Origin: Phocaeicola_A sp036804505
GTDB taxonomy: Bacteria; Bacteroidota; Bacteroidia; Bacteroidales; Bacteroidaceae
Direction of reading: 5' to 3'
Length of the DNA: 64,000 bases
NCBI GenBank assembly: GCA_036804505.1
Contig: DAIRSI010000014.1
Coordinates: 35,395 to 99,394, forward strand
A program made the translations under genes and the position numbers. Below, one piece after another: positions 1-11,240 of this stretch (position 1 is the stretch's first letter; each line of letters begins with the position of its first letter). The notes under the pieces were generated by a model. The model was given only the letters and a program-made list of their open reading frames with translations. It made no database searches and was not told the origin of the DNA.

Positions 1-644
1 ATACGTTCCACACCTTCAGGCACATTGGCCAGGCAGCCACCCTTTACCGGCTCCATCACGATGACAGGTTTTCCTTGAGCAGTAACCAGTTCGTAGCATT
101 TGCGGGCTTCTATCGTAGGGTTCTCCCAGTCAAGATAGTTTATTTGCAGTTGCACATATTCCGATTCTGGATGATCTTTGAGAATTTGCTTCAGCAGTTC
201 CAAATCGTCATGGAAAGAGAACCCTATATGTTTTATCTTGCCCTCTTCTTTCATGCGTGCAATGAATTCAAAGCCTTTGTATTTCTGGATTGTGGCATAG
301 TATTCACGATTGAGCGCATGAATCCAGTAGTAGTCGAAGTACTCCACTCCGCAACGTTGCAACTGAGTGTTGAAAATGCGTTGTAAGTCGTCTTCACAGT
401 TTATTTCCCAACAGGGCATCTTGTCTGTCACGGTGAATGCATTGCGCGGATAGCGTTTTGCCACAGCTTCACGGAAGGCCGTTTCGCTGTGTCCGTTGTG
501 ATAAGGATACGCTGTATCGAAATAAGTGAATCCGCGTTTAATGAATACGTCCGCCATCTTCTTCATGGTCTCAACGTCTATATCCGTCTTGTCATTTGCG
601 TTCTTCAGTGGAAGACGCATCAGTCCGAAACCTAGCTTTTTCAT
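1..644 (-). CDS. Aldo/keto reductase, C-terminus cut by window edge
   Basis: NAD(P)H-dependent oxidoreductase of the aldo/keto reductase superfamily, cytosolic; substrate unknown. The ATG is at 644 and about 214 codons are visible before the left edge, so the protein is incomplete. The N-terminus reads MKKLGFGLMRLPL. The family catalytic tetrad is in order: Asp43 and Tyr48 (FDTAYPY), Lys75 (VTDKMP) and His109 (YWIHA). The barrel segments with HIGFSFHDD and VIMEPVKGG also fit. Many Bacteroidota relatives carry a C-terminal 4Fe-4S extension, which would lie outside the window. It is transcribed away from the broken histidine kinase. A -7 element (TATTTTTG on the minus strand, 688-695) lies about 45 bp upstream of the start. 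Confidence 0.9.
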   Translation of the reverse strand, partial: MKKLGFGLMRLPLKNANDKTDIDVETMKKMADVFIKRGFTYFDTAYPYHNGHSETAFREAVAKRYPRNAFTVTDKMPCWEINCEDDLQRIFNTQLQRCGVEYFDYYWIHALNREYYATIQKYKGFEFIARMKEEGKIKHIGFSFHDDLELLKQILKDHPESEYVQLQINYLDWENPTIEARKCYELVTAQGKPVIVMEPVKGGCLANVPEGVER

Positions 645-687
645 ATCTTTTCCTTTTTGATTTTATTTAGCACTAATTTTCATGATG

Positions 688-695
688 CAAAAATA
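688..695 (-). promoter_or_regulatory. -7 promoter element of the aldo/keto reductase
   Basis: Read on the minus strand this is TATTTTTG, matching the Bacteroides -7 consensus TAnnTTTG, with a leader of about 40 nt to the ATG at 644. I see no clear TTTG -33 element at the right distance, so the match rests on the -7 box alone. Confidence 0.45.
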
Positions 696-873
696 ATGCA
701 GTTTTTGGAAAAAAGGGTTACATGAATTACAGATTTTTGTACCCATTTTACGGAAATAATGGCGGGCGGCTTTGAAAAAAAATAAAAGAATGAGGATAAT
801 TCTTTGCAAACTGAAATATTCTGTATACATTTATTGCCTGTAATCATGAGTACACATCTACAATTATTTGCAA

Positions 874-2391
874 ATGAGAAAAAAACTGCATAAACCGGAC
901 GATTTCCATTCTCTCATGAAGCAGTACCTGCTAAGTGGAAGTATCATGGAAAACAAGGATTTAGATAATGTAATTAAATCTATTGCAAGGGAAAATGGTA
1001 TTCAATACATCTCTTACCTCGTAAAAGAAAAACGCTTTGTGAATCTCAGCCGACTCAGCAAGAATGAATATTCGGCAATCTCACATGATGCAATCTACTC
1101 TCTGGTACATCCCTATGATTATTCCGTCGTGAAAAGTATGATGGAACGTCTTGACAACGGAGAAAATTCAAAGATGAAATACGAGTATCGCTTGAAATTC
1201 AGCTTTTCCAATGAATATTCCTGGCGGCACATAAGTATACATCCTCTTGAACTTGATGACGATGGCAAGGTTCTTATTTATCTCGTTATGGGTATTGCCG
1301 ATGACAAAAGTCATGAGATGATGAAAGATATTGCCTTGTTCAATAAAAAACTCCTTTTTATCAGCAGCATTAATAGTGTGCTTTATGTGCAATACAACAG
1401 GATGACCCGAGAATTTTTCCGTTTGGATGATTCCGCTGATAAAAAGTCGCACTCCATACCTTTGGATATCTGGAAAGCATCTTTTCATCCCGATGATCTC
1501 CATCTGGCACAATAATTACTTGATTTCATGGACAAAGGCGAAGGCGAAAGAGCCTATTCCGAGTATCGTTACAAATATCCAGATCAGTATGTCTGGTTTT
1601 CTGTGAATGTAGCTGCCTATGAGCATGATGAAGAAGGACGTATCGTCACCTATCTTTGCCTTTGCACCAATGTGGACAAGAAGCACAGAGAACTTGAGCG
1701 GGAGAAACAGCTTCGTCGCAAAGCCGATGCAGCCAATGAACTTAAGAATCGTTTCATTCAGAATCTCAGTCATGAGATACGTACACCGCTCAATGCCATC
1801 GTAGGCTTTTCCAATGAGATGAGCAAAGATCTTAGTGACGAGCAGGCGGAATCTTTTAAGGAAATTATTCAGAGAAACAACCGCCAGCTCTTGAGTATTA
1901 TTGACTATACTCTCAATAAGTCACTTTTCGAGTCAGGCTTTGCCCAGATAGCTCTTGTTCCCGTGTCGCTGAAATCTTTTCTGGAGGAAACATATGGCAT
2001 GACATCTTCAGGCATCCCTCGTAATCTGGAATATAAGATGGAGTGTGAGGAACCCGATATCACAGTAACCACCGACAAGTCCTGGCTCATAAAGGTTATC
2101 GAAGCTTTCATCCGTAATGCTTCCAATTTTACTTCATCAGGCAGCATCACTCTAGGCTACAATCGCGATCAAGACGGCGTACGCATATTTGTGAAGGATA
2201 CCGGTATCGGTATTGCCAAAAGCGACCAACACCGCATCTTCAAAGATTTCGAGAAAGTGGATCCCTTTACTCCCGGTCTTGGCATGGGGCTTTCCATGTG
2301 CAAAACCGTGGTCACACAGCTGGGTGGTTGTGTCGGCGTGGAGTCACAGTTGGCTAAAGGCTCCTGTTTTTGGGTTTGGCTGCCATGTTGA
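874..2391 (+). pseudogene. PAS-domain sensor histidine kinase, interrupted by in-frame TAA
   Basis: Cytoplasmic sensor kinase with two PAS-like regions (about residues 20-140 and 155-275), then HisKA and HATPase_c. The frame is open from the ATG at 874 to 2391 (505 codons before the final stop) except for a TAA at 1513-1515, codon 214, inside the second PAS domain (HPDDLHLAQ-stop-LLDF). After it the frame continues without shift through the H-box (LSHEIRTPL, His300), the N-box (FIRNASNF) and the G-boxes (DTGIGIA, GLGMGLS). No signal peptide or membrane segment is visible. The H-box is almost the same as that of the kinase at 13919, so the two are paralogous. An ATG at 1528 could restart a 287-residue fragment with intact catalytic parts, but no ribosome site is evident. 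It is either a pseudogene or a read error; a TTG at 868 is an alternative start. Confidence 0.8.
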
Positions 2392-2704
2392 TTTAATGAG
2401 ATAAATAAAAACATTTTGTCAAGTTTCTTTGTTCTTTTTATTCGATAGAAAGTCGCCTTTTGAAACATCCGTAGTTGGCCACCGTACTTTCGTTGATTAA
2501 CTATGTTAATTGCCGTAGTTAGCTAGTACAACTGACCCCCTACCGGATATACACTATCAATCTTACACGAAAACACTATCTATTTACAGACAAAATGCCC
2601 CTCAAAAAAAGTAACCAGCCGAGGTGGAATCGTCGGTTATGTTTTTTCCCTTCGCCGGTTACGCTTTTTCCTTATATAAATGATTGGGAAAAAAGCTTCC
2701 GTAT
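2392..2704. other. Intergenic stretch with a weak hairpin
   Basis: No gene is visible. Around 2604-2647 an A-run, the arms TAACC and GGTTA, and a T-run form an imperfect hairpin that could terminate transcription from the broken kinase. A second similar arm (CGGTTACG followed by a T-run) lies at about 2655-2670. I see no other structure. Confidence 0.35.
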
Positions 2705-2737
2705 ATTGTCTGTTTATCGAAAATTAATGTATATTTG
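2705..2737 (+). promoter_or_regulatory. Promoter of the first susC/susD pair
   Basis: TTG at 2706-2708 is followed after 21 bp by TATATTTG at 2730-2737. This fits the Bacteroides -33/-7 promoter (TTTG, 19-21 bp, TAnnTTTG). The start codon at 2775 lies 37 bp downstream, leaving a leader of about 30 nt. Confidence 0.6.
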
Positions 2738-2774
2738 CTAACGTATTCATTAACGCCTAAATCTATTATTGACT

Positions 2775-5471
2775 ATGAAGAGATGGCACATATTTATCGG
2801 CATTGCAGGAATGATTTTCAGTCTTCAAACTAAAGCACAGACGGAGAATATTCCGAATGATTCTACTTTTCTGCAAATTCGTTCGCATTCCACTGACAAA
2901 GTAACGGAAGACCGCATGAACAAAGGTCTGGTGACGAATCCGCTGAATGCTCTGAGCGGACAGGCTGCAGGTGTGAACGTAACCCCCAGCGGGGCAAACC
3001 GCATGGCTATGCTGAGCAGTGTGCGAGTACGTGGAACGACCTCTCTTACAGGGGGAAACGACCCACTGGTTATCATCGACGGTGTTTCTTCGGATCTTGC
3101 TACCTTGAGTACCATCTATCCTGCCGACATAGAGAGTTTCAACATCTTGAAGAATGCTGCTGAAACGGCTCAGTACGGTTCTCGAGGAGCTTCGGGAGTC
3201 ATCGAGGTGACCACCAAGAAAGGCAGCGGAAGTCAGTTCCATATTTCTTATGATGCAAATGCCGGATTCGAATCGGTGTTCAAGAACATACACATGCTTG
3301 ATGCCGGTACCTATACCGCCACCGCCAAGGCGTTGGGATTGGATTACAACAATGGAGGTTACGACACGGATTTTCCTTCATCCATTACCCGTACGGGCTT
3401 CGTGCAGAACCATCACGTTGCTTTCAGCGGGGGCTCTGCCGAATCCAACTATCGCGCTTCCATCGGCTTCATGGATCACAACACAGTGATTCAGATAAAC
3501 AAATATCAGAATTTCGTGGCGAAGCTGGATCTTGCGCAGAAAGCATTCGACAATCATCTTACGGTGGATCTCGGCGTATTCGGCTCCTCACAGAAGAACA
3601 ATGACATCTTTGACGTGCAGAAACTCTTCTATTCCGCTGCCACTCAGAATCCTACCTTCCCTGCAGGTATGAATGCTTCGGGCGGATGGGACAAGAACAG
3701 CACGGCTTCACAGATAAATCCGCCTCAGGCTTTGCTTCGGGAGAAAAACGACGAAAAGAGTCTGAACTTCAACACGCACCTGCGTCTCACCTTCGACCTC
3801 TCGCGGGATTTGAAGCTGAAACTTTTCGGATCCTATTCCTATAATTCCACTGAAAATGCAAAATTCTGCCCCACATGGGTCTGGGCTCAGGGACAGGCCT
3901 ATCGCGGCGAGCATAAAAGCGAGGATTGGCTGGGCAATGCCACTTTGAATTACAGTCATTCCTGGGGCATTCATCATCTGGACGTCACCCTTTTGGGGGA
4001 ATATCAGAAGAGTCGCCGTACAGGGTTCTGGACACTCGTGAAAGGTTTCACCACGAATGATTTCGGATATGACAATCTCGGAGCCGGCTCCATCCGTCCA
4101 TACGGCGGAACGGGAAGCGACTACCAGGATCCTTCTTTGGCATCGGCTATGGGAAGTCTGAGCTACAGTCTTTTGAACCGTTACACCTTTACCCTCACCA
4201 CCCGTGCCGATGGCAGTTCCATGGTAGGCAAGAACAATACGTGGGGTTTCTTCCCCTCGCTTTCTGCCGAATGGAACCTCAAGGCGGAGCCCTTCATGCA
4301 GAATGCAGAAACTCTGAGTCAGCTGAAACTTCGCACAGGTTACGGCACATCCGGTAACCTCGGAGGTATAGATTCCTACAACTCCCTGCAATTGGTACAG
4401 CAGAACGGGGTGGTGTCCTACAACGGTTCGCCTACCGTGACCATGGGTATCATCCGCAATGCGAATCCCGATTTGAAATGGGAAACAAGGAGCACCTTCA
4501 ACATCGGTGCCGATATGGGCCTGCTGAACAACCGCATCGTGATGACTGCCGAATACTATTATTCCAAGACGCGCGACATGCTGTATCTCTATGATGTACC
4601 CGTACCTCCTTACACGTATGACAAACTGCTCGCCAACATCGGCAGCATGAGTAATTCCGGATTCGAAATAGGTCTGGGTATCACTCCTGTCATGAAGAAA
4701 GACATGGAGCTGAACGTGAATGTGAACCTTTCCTGGCAGAAGAACAAACTCATCTCTCTGAGCGGAAACTACAACGGTACGCACATGACGGCTGCAGACA
4801 TCACAAACATCGGCGCATTGAACGGCGCAGGTTTCCATGGTGGCAATAACAATATTGTCTATCAGATTGTAGGTCAGCCACTAGGCGTGTTCTATCTGCC
4901 TCATTGCACAGGGCTCACCAAGAACACCGATGGCAGCTACAGCTACGCCATAGCCGACCTTGACAAAAACGGCTCCGTGAACATAGAAGACGGCGGAGAC
5001 CGCTACGTGGCAGGGCAAGCCACTCCGAAAATGACGCTGGGTTCCAACATCAGTTTCCGCTACAAGAACTATGATGTGTCTCTGCAGATGAACGGTGCCT
5101 TCGGACACAAAATATACAACGGGACATCGCTCACCTACATGAACATGTCGAGTTTTCCGGACTACAACGTGATGAAAGGTGCACCCCAAAGAAACATCAA
5201 GGATCAGACCGCCACTGATTACTGGCTCGAAAAGGGTGACTATCTGAATTTCGACTATCTCACCATCGGATGGAACGTTCCCGTGAAGTCTCGCTACATC
5301 AGTTCGCTGCGCCTCTCGTGCAGCATCAACAATCTGGCCACCATTACCGGATACAGCGGCCTTACGCCGATGATAAACAGCTATGTGGCAGACAGTACCC
5401 TGGGCATAGACGACAAGCGCTCCTACCCTGCTTACCGCTCTTATGCTTTCGGACTCAGTATTCAATTCTGA
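2775..5471 (+). CDS. SusC/RagA-type TonB-dependent outer-membrane transporter
   Basis: Outer-membrane beta-barrel that imports oligosaccharides or similar large nutrients with TonB energy and its SusD partner. 898 residues from the ATG at 2775; a TTG two codons earlier is less likely. A signal peptide ends at about residue 22 (LQTKAQ). The plug domain starts almost at once (LNALSGQAAGVNV, DPLVIIDGV, YGSRGASGVIEVTTKKG), so the CarboxypepD-like domain typical of SusC is missing and the protein is shorter than the usual 1000 or so residues. The C-terminus ends in an aromatic barrel strand (YAFGLSIQF). Only 26 bp separate it from the susD gene, so they form one operon. No glycoside hydrolase, sulfatase or lyase accompanies the pair, so the substrate cannot be read from context. 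The pair looks somewhat richer in G+C than its neighbours, possibly a transfer sign. Confidence 0.92.
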   Translation: MKRWHIFIGIAGMIFSLQTKAQTENIPNDSTFLQIRSHSTDKVTEDRMNKGLVTNPLNALSGQAAGVNVTPSGANRMAMLSSVRVRGTTSLTGGNDPLVIIDGVSSDLATLSTIYPADIESFNILKNAAETAQYGSRGASGVIEVTTKKGSGSQFHISYDANAGFESVFKNIHMLDAGTYTATAKALGLDYNNGGYDTDFPSSITRTGFVQNHHVAFSGGSAESNYRASIGFMDHNTVIQINKYQNFVAKLDLAQKAFDNHLTVDLGVFGSSQKNNDIFDVQKLFYSAATQNPTFPAGMNASGGWDKNSTASQINPPQALLREKNDEKSLNFNTHLRLTFDLSRDLKLKLFGSYSYNSTENAKFCPTWVWAQGQAYRGEHKSEDWLGNATLNYSHSWGIHHLDVTLLGEYQKSRRTGFWTLVKGFTTNDFGYDNLGAGSIRPYGGTGSDYQDPSLASAMGSLSYSLLNRYTFTLTTRADGSSMVGKNNTWGFFPSLSAEWNLKAEPFMQNAETLSQLKLRTGYGTSGNLGGIDSYNSLQLVQQNGVVSYNGSPTVTMGIIRNANPDLKWETRSTFNIGADMGLLNNRIVMTAEYYYSKTRDMLYLYDVPVPPYTYDKLLANIGSMSNSGFEIGLGITPVMKKDMELNVNVNLSWQKNKLISLSGNYNGTHMTAADITNIGALNGAGFHGGNNNIVYQIVGQPLGVFYLPHCTGLTKNTDGSYSYAIADLDKNGSVNIEDGGDRYVAGQATPKMTLGSNISFRYKNYDVSLQMNGAFGHKIYNGTSLTYMNMSSFPDYNVMKGAPQRNIKDQTATDYWLEKGDYLNFDYLTIGWNVPVKSRYISSLRLSCSINNLATITGYSGLTPMINSYVADSTLGIDDKRSYPAYRSYAFGLSIQF

Positions 5472-5497
5472 TTGTATCACTCTAAACAAAGAACCTC

Positions 5498-7105
<1,608 letters not shown>

Positions 7106-7319
7106 AAGGAGAAAAGCAGGATTTACACAAACTTTTATTACGTGGGAGTTACGTAAAAGAACAAAATGCATTTATGGACTATTATGGACTTGACAATATA
7201 TTTTTAATCATTTAATTTTACGTGATTAATAGTTCGAGACATTTAAAGGGAAGGTTAGAATATATTTTATAATAAATGTTTTTAATCGTCTTTTTCTTTC
7301 TCGTTTGATTTATAACTTC

Positions 7320-7526
7320 ATGAAAAAGAAAACCATGCATAAACTTAAAAAGACGAAAGTTAGTGAAAAAAAATTGTCAGAGAGTTGCGATATAGAATAT
7401 ATGGAAAAAGAAGTATATAACAAGCCTGAGAGTGAGGTTTATTATATAGAACAGGAAAGTATTATTATGATTGAAAAAACCATTGATCTTACTGCAGTAG
7501 ATAAAAGTAATGTAGCAATAGAATAA
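7320..7526 (+). CDS. Short peptide, Y-x2-P-x2-E type, unknown function
   Basis: A 68-residue ORF from the ATG at 7320. It is strongly basic at the start (MKKKTMHKLKKTK) and acidic later. The segment VYNKPESEVYYIEQES matches the pattern Y-x2-P-x2-E-x-hydrophobic found in the short ORFs at 32615-32776 and 58094-58243. No signal peptide or membrane segment. It sits 214 bp after susD and converges with the BspA-like lipoprotein. A 9-bp inverted repeat (GAATAAGTC at 7521-7529, its complement at 7564-7572) spans both gene ends. Coding status rests on the shared pattern only, and this is the most divergent of the three. Confidence 0.5.
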   Translation: MKKKTMHKLKKTKVSEKKLSESCDIEYMEKEVYNKPESEVYYIEQESIIMIEKTIDLTAVDKSNVAIE

Positions 7527-7566
7527 GTCTTGTTGTGATAGTTGAATTTCGTGTCATAAAAGGGAC

Positions 7567-9252
7567 TTATTCTTCCACAATATTCGAAAATTCTTTCCAA
7601 ATGGTGGCTGCCTTGTAGAGGGAAAGACTTCCTTTAGGAACATAGATGGTGCAGGTCTTTTTGTCGGTAGCGTTGAATTGTGTGCCGGATATGTTACTTA
7701 TAGTTGGCGGGTTGAAAGGAACACAATGGATTTCTTTCAGTTTGGGACAATTACTGAATACATTTTCGTCAATATCAGAAATAAATCCTCCTATTTTGAC
7801 GTATTCCAAATTGGCGCAATCATAGAAGAGGCCTTTGTTGAGTTTGTATATATAAGCGTTAATATCGATTCTTTTAAATCCGGAATTCTCGAATGCATAT
7901 TGTTGAAGCATTGTAACGTTATAGGGTATGGTGAGCTTGCCGGATGAGGTCTCCATACACTTGTGGCCATAGAAGGCTCTTTCACCTAGGCCGGATATTC
8001 TTTCGTGGAGAATGATTTCCTTCACTTTACATACATCTTTAAAAGCATATCTATTTATATAATCAATCTTTTCCGGAATACGATAGATATCACAAGATTT
8101 TTTAGGTGGAAAAACTTCTAAGTAGCCAAAATTGTATAGAATTCCATCGATGCTGTATTGGTTGCTGTTTTCACCGGTTTCTATATCTTCTAAATTACAA
8201 TCGGAGAAGGCACCGTAACCAACGCCATTCATTATATTGGGTATAACAATCTTTTTTATACTTGTAGTTCCTCTCATAAAAAAAGCAGGGATGTCACCTG
8301 TATTGTTGATTTTATCTTGTTCGCTTCCGTTGTAATATGCGGTATCTCCTCCTCTTTCAGTATTTGCATCGGATAAATCGAGCATTTCCAATCGACCATC
8401 CGTGTAAACGTTTTTTTGTTTATCGTTTCCTATACCTCCCATGGCTCTGATGAAAATCAAATCTGTGCTATTAAAGGGACCGTTAACTTTTAGACTTGTT
8501 ATTTTATATTTTTCATCCGATGGAATGAGTTTGTCGATATCTCCGGGATTGGATTGAATGATAAAATATCCGTTTATATGAAGATAGTCGTTGGTGTTGA
8601 CATTAAGTTGGACACATCCATATTCTCCTTTCCTATTGCGACATAAAACTGAAAAAATATAAGTAGAATCCGGCTGAAGGTCAGTTAATGGAATGGAGTA
8701 ACGGGTTCCAGAGATTGTCTTTGGAATGGATTGCATGATTGTATCTTTACTGTTCAACGATTTGTATCTCAAGATCATGGTATCGGGGTCTAACGTTCCT
8801 TGGTTGAAAAATAATTCAAAGCGGACCTGTTTGTTTTCATTGCATACCAAAGCCGTGTTAGTAAATGAAGGTGCTGTGTACTTGCTTGTGGTAAATTGCT
8901 TGATGGGGCTGGAGACGGAACTGTATCCGCTGTATGCTGTTAATGTGCAGTAGTATGTAGTTTGCGGAGTTAGGGATGTCAAAGATATTTTGAATGTTCC
9001 GGCAGATGGTATAACATTGATTCTTTTGAAGATGATTTTGCAAGTAGGCTCTTTAGAAAGAATCAGATAATAGGATGATGTTTCGTTATTATTGGCAGTT
9101 ATCATACCTGTCAACGATGCCGAATCAAAGGTAACATCTGTGGCATTATCCAAGATGATTTCCGGTGGGCCAAGAGGTTGGAAAACATCTTTGGCACAAC
9201 TTGTAAATTGAATTAGGACGGCTATTATGTAAAATAATTTCTTTATTATCAT
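7567..9252 (-). CDS. BspA-like leucine-rich-repeat surface lipoprotein (second of tandem pair)
   Basis: Predicted surface lipoprotein of 561 residues. The ATG at 9252 overlaps the stop of the upstream gene in an ATGA and is followed at once by a lipoprotein signal (MIIKKLFYIIAVL, lipobox FTSC, Cys19). After the signal come about 220 residues of fibronectin-III-like character (LTSLTPQTTYYCTLTAYSGY; LQPDSTYIFSV), then LRR_5/BspA repeats (YAFKDVCKVKEIIL, GLFYDCANLEYVKIGG, NVFSNCPKLKEIHC). The end, IYVPKGSLSLYKAATIW, is typical of BspA proteins. Its paralogue is directly upstream. BspA-like proteins in related bacteria act in adhesion, but the partner here is unknown. The gene is AT-rich relative to the SusC/SusD pair beside it. 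Confidence 0.85.
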   Translation of the reverse strand: MIIKKLFYIIAVLIQFTSCAKDVFQPLGPPEIILDNATDVTFDSASLTGMITANNNETSSYYLILSKEPTCKIIFKRINVIPSAGTFKISLTSLTPQTTYYCTLTAYSGYSSVSSPIKQFTTSKYTAPSFTNTALVCNENKQVRFELFFNQGTLDPDTMILRYKSLNSKDTIMQSIPKTISGTRYSIPLTDLQPDSTYIFSVLCRNRKGEYGCVQLNVNTNDYLHINGYFIIQSNPGDIDKLIPSDEKYKITSLKVNGPFNSTDLIFIRAMGGIGNDKQKNVYTDGRLEMLDLSDANTERGGDTAYYNGSEQDKINNTGDIPAFFMRGTTSIKKIVIPNIMNGVGYGAFSDCNLEDIETGENSNQYSIDGILYNFGYLEVFPPKKSCDIYRIPEKIDYINRYAFKDVCKVKEIILHERISGLGERAFYGHKCMETSSGKLTIPYNVTMLQQYAFENSGFKRIDINAYIYKLNKGLFYDCANLEYVKIGGFISDIDENVFSNCPKLKEIHCVPFNPPTISNISGTQFNATDKKTCTIYVPKGSLSLYKAATIWKEFSNIVEE

Positions 9253-10907
9253 TCTTCTACTATATGCGTGAAAGTACTCCAAATCTTTGCTGAACTATAT
9301 GTGGCTTTACTTCCTTTTGGAACATAAATCACACAAGATGATTTATCGGTTTTCGAGAACTGTTTATTATTGTCGTTATCAAATTCGGGGGGCGTAGAGC
9401 TGAGGCAGTGAATCTCTTTCAGTGACGGACAGTTATCAAAGGAGTCGGCTTGGATGAAATTAATGTAACTTCCTAGGGTGACAGATTCTAATTGGAGACA
9501 GTTCTGAAAGTATGATGTTCCCAAAGTCTGTACACGTGCAAGAACTTTCACGTCCTTGAATTCACCGTTCATGCAAATAGCTTCACACATATAAGAAACG
9601 GTTTCAGGTATGACCAGTCTGCCTGCTGAAGTACTTTCACGATGGTAATTCATGAAAGCTTCGCATTCAATAGAAGCAAGCGAGGCAGGAAATGAAATGG
9701 ATTTCATTTTGCAAGCTCCATAGAAAGCCATATAGCTGATAATTCTGGTTCCGGCAGGTACTGTATATTCATCAGCTACTTTGTAAGGGGGATAAGCTAT
9801 AAGTTTGTTATCTTCTCTCGTGAAAAGAACTCCGTCAATACTTTTATACGAAGTACAGCTGTAAGTGGTTTCTATACACTCCAGATGACTGTCGGATAAT
9901 GATTCATTATTGCAAGCTTGTGATTTGTCTGGCATAATTAGTTTTTTCAAAGAAGTGGTTCCCCATGTTAGTTTTTTTGGAAAAAAAAAGTAATTAACTA
10001 GATCTTTGTAAATTTGGCCGTCATATAAAGCATTAGATAAATCCAAAGTTTCAAGTTTCCCTTGTGTGTTATTTCCTTCAACGGAAATTCCCGACATATC
10101 ACGCAAGAGATTTAAATCACTTTGATTTATAATGCCTTTTATTTTCAACTTTTTCAGAGTGTATTTTTGTCTTTCGGTTATCATTTTTCCAAGATTTCCT
10201 TGCTTGCTGATTATTGCGGTATCTCCTAATGTAATCTGAATTTTTTTACTTTGACAAGTGCCTAGTTTATTAGCATATTGGGCTATGAAGGAATAAGTCG
10301 TGTTTACGTATAAATCATTCAAAGAAACAGTGTATGTCAAAGTATCTTTGACAGGTAAAGTTTGTATGATGGAGTCATTTTCCCAATAGTATTTCAGTTG
10401 GAGATCCTTTGGCTTGTACGTGCTATCGTTGAGTATCATTTTAAATTGTAGTTGATTACAGTTACGGCTTGTAATACCAAAATATTTGAACAAGGGAGGT
10501 TGGCATACGGATGTTGTAAATTTTCTAATTTCAGAAGAGTATGAGCTATATCCGTTGGATACTGTTAATTTATAATAGTAAGTAGTGTTAGGTTCCAAAG
10601 ATGTAAGAACTATTTTAGCAACGGCTTTAGTCACAGTAGCTCCTATCTTTTTAACATTGCTTTCAAGTAAAGGAGACGTGCCAACAACATAATAGCAAGT
10701 ATCTATTTTTCCTGATTGTTGATAGACAATACATTGCAACTCAGCTTTTTCGAAAGTTATATTTCGAGCATCTTGTAAATTAACTGTAGGTACTTTAGAT
10801 TGTACTTCGTTTTCTTGGCTACATGATAATATACATAGAACTAATCCTAAAAAGAGAAAACGGATTTGTTTTACGTACCTAACTATTTCGTTAAATCTGT
10901 TTTTCAT
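9249..10907 (-). CDS. BspA-like leucine-rich-repeat surface lipoprotein (first of tandem pair)
   Basis: 552 residues from the ATG at 10907; a longer in-frame start at 10961 would place 18 residues before the signal and is unlikely. Signal with lipobox ILSC (Cys29), then an acidic tail (SQENEVQ). Fibronectin-like segments (LTSLEPNTTYYYKLTVSNGY) precede LRR_5 repeats (MAFYGACKMKSISF, SYFQNCLQLESVTLGS, DSFDNCPSLKEIHC) and the same terminal block as the downstream gene (IYVPKGSKATYSSAKIW, IVEE). The two proteins share domain order and end motifs, so they arose by tandem duplication. The stop overlaps the next start (ATGA), implying translational coupling. I found no convincing promoter in the 130 bp upstream. 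Confidence 0.85.
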   Translation of the reverse strand: MKNRFNEIVRYVKQIRFLFLGLVLCILSCSQENEVQSKVPTVNLQDARNITFEKAELQCIVYQQSGKIDTCYYVVGTSPLLESNVKKIGATVTKAVAKIVLTSLEPNTTYYYKLTVSNGYSSYSSEIRKFTTSVCQPPLFKYFGITSRNCNQLQFKMILNDSTYKPKDLQLKYYWENDSIIQTLPVKDTLTYTVSLNDLYVNTTYSFIAQYANKLGTCQSKKIQITLGDTAIISKQGNLGKMITERQKYTLKKLKIKGIINQSDLNLLRDMSGISVEGNNTQGKLETLDLSNALYDGQIYKDLVNYFFFPKKLTWGTTSLKKLIMPDKSQACNNESLSDSHLECIETTYSCTSYKSIDGVLFTREDNKLIAYPPYKVADEYTVPAGTRIISYMAFYGACKMKSISFPASLASIECEAFMNYHRESTSAGRLVIPETVSYMCEAICMNGEFKDVKVLARVQTLGTSYFQNCLQLESVTLGSYINFIQADSFDNCPSLKEIHCLSSTPPEFDNDNNKQFSKTDKSSCVIYVPKGSKATYSSAKIWSTFTHIVEE

Positions 10908-11033
10908 AGGAAACCATTCTTTCTGAACTGCAATATAAGCGATAATTATTGAGAATTGCAAATAAATTACTAAAAGAATGGAGTAAAATATATGTGTTTA
11001 TAATTATAGGTCCTTCCTAAAAAGAATATAAAT

Positions 11034-11200
11034 AATTGTCCTGATAGAAAATAATGCCTACTTTTGCGAATATGCTTGTGGAGCATGACATCGGTTTCGT
11101 GAAATCTCTCCCCTTTCGTATGTCTCATTTATGGTACGGAGCTATATAATCTTGAATAGCAGGAAAGTTCTCTAAGTGAACGACTGGACTTTCTAGGTGG
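11034..11200 (+). pseudogene. Decayed partial duplicate of the acetyltransferase-amidohydrolase locus
   Basis: Four blocks copy the locus at 11831-13170 in the same order and orientation with the intervening sequence deleted. 11034-11071 equals 11831-11868 (38 of 38 bases, the promoter). 11072-11104 matches 12149-12181 in the acetyltransferase with one mismatch. 11122-11140 equals 13094-13112 in the amidohydrolase. 11141-11195 resembles 13115-13170 with several changes. The copied promoter now precedes a chimaeric 25-codon ORF (11072-11149, MLVEHDIGFVK...). This is a relic of a duplication shrunk by deletions; no function is implied. Confidence 0.8.
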
Positions 11201-11240
11201 AAAATCTATAATCGTAAAGAATCACAACGAGAAAAAAAAC

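Noticed and set aside
3708..4838. A 376-codon open frame antisense to the first susC
   Set aside because: It lies wholly within a clear SusC barrel gene, has no ribosome site or recognisable domain, and its composition mirrors the opposite strand.
11072..11149. 25-codon ORF behind the copied promoter as a functional peptide gene
   Set aside because: It is a chimaera of acetyltransferase and amidohydrolase fragments read partly out of frame, so it is most simply debris.
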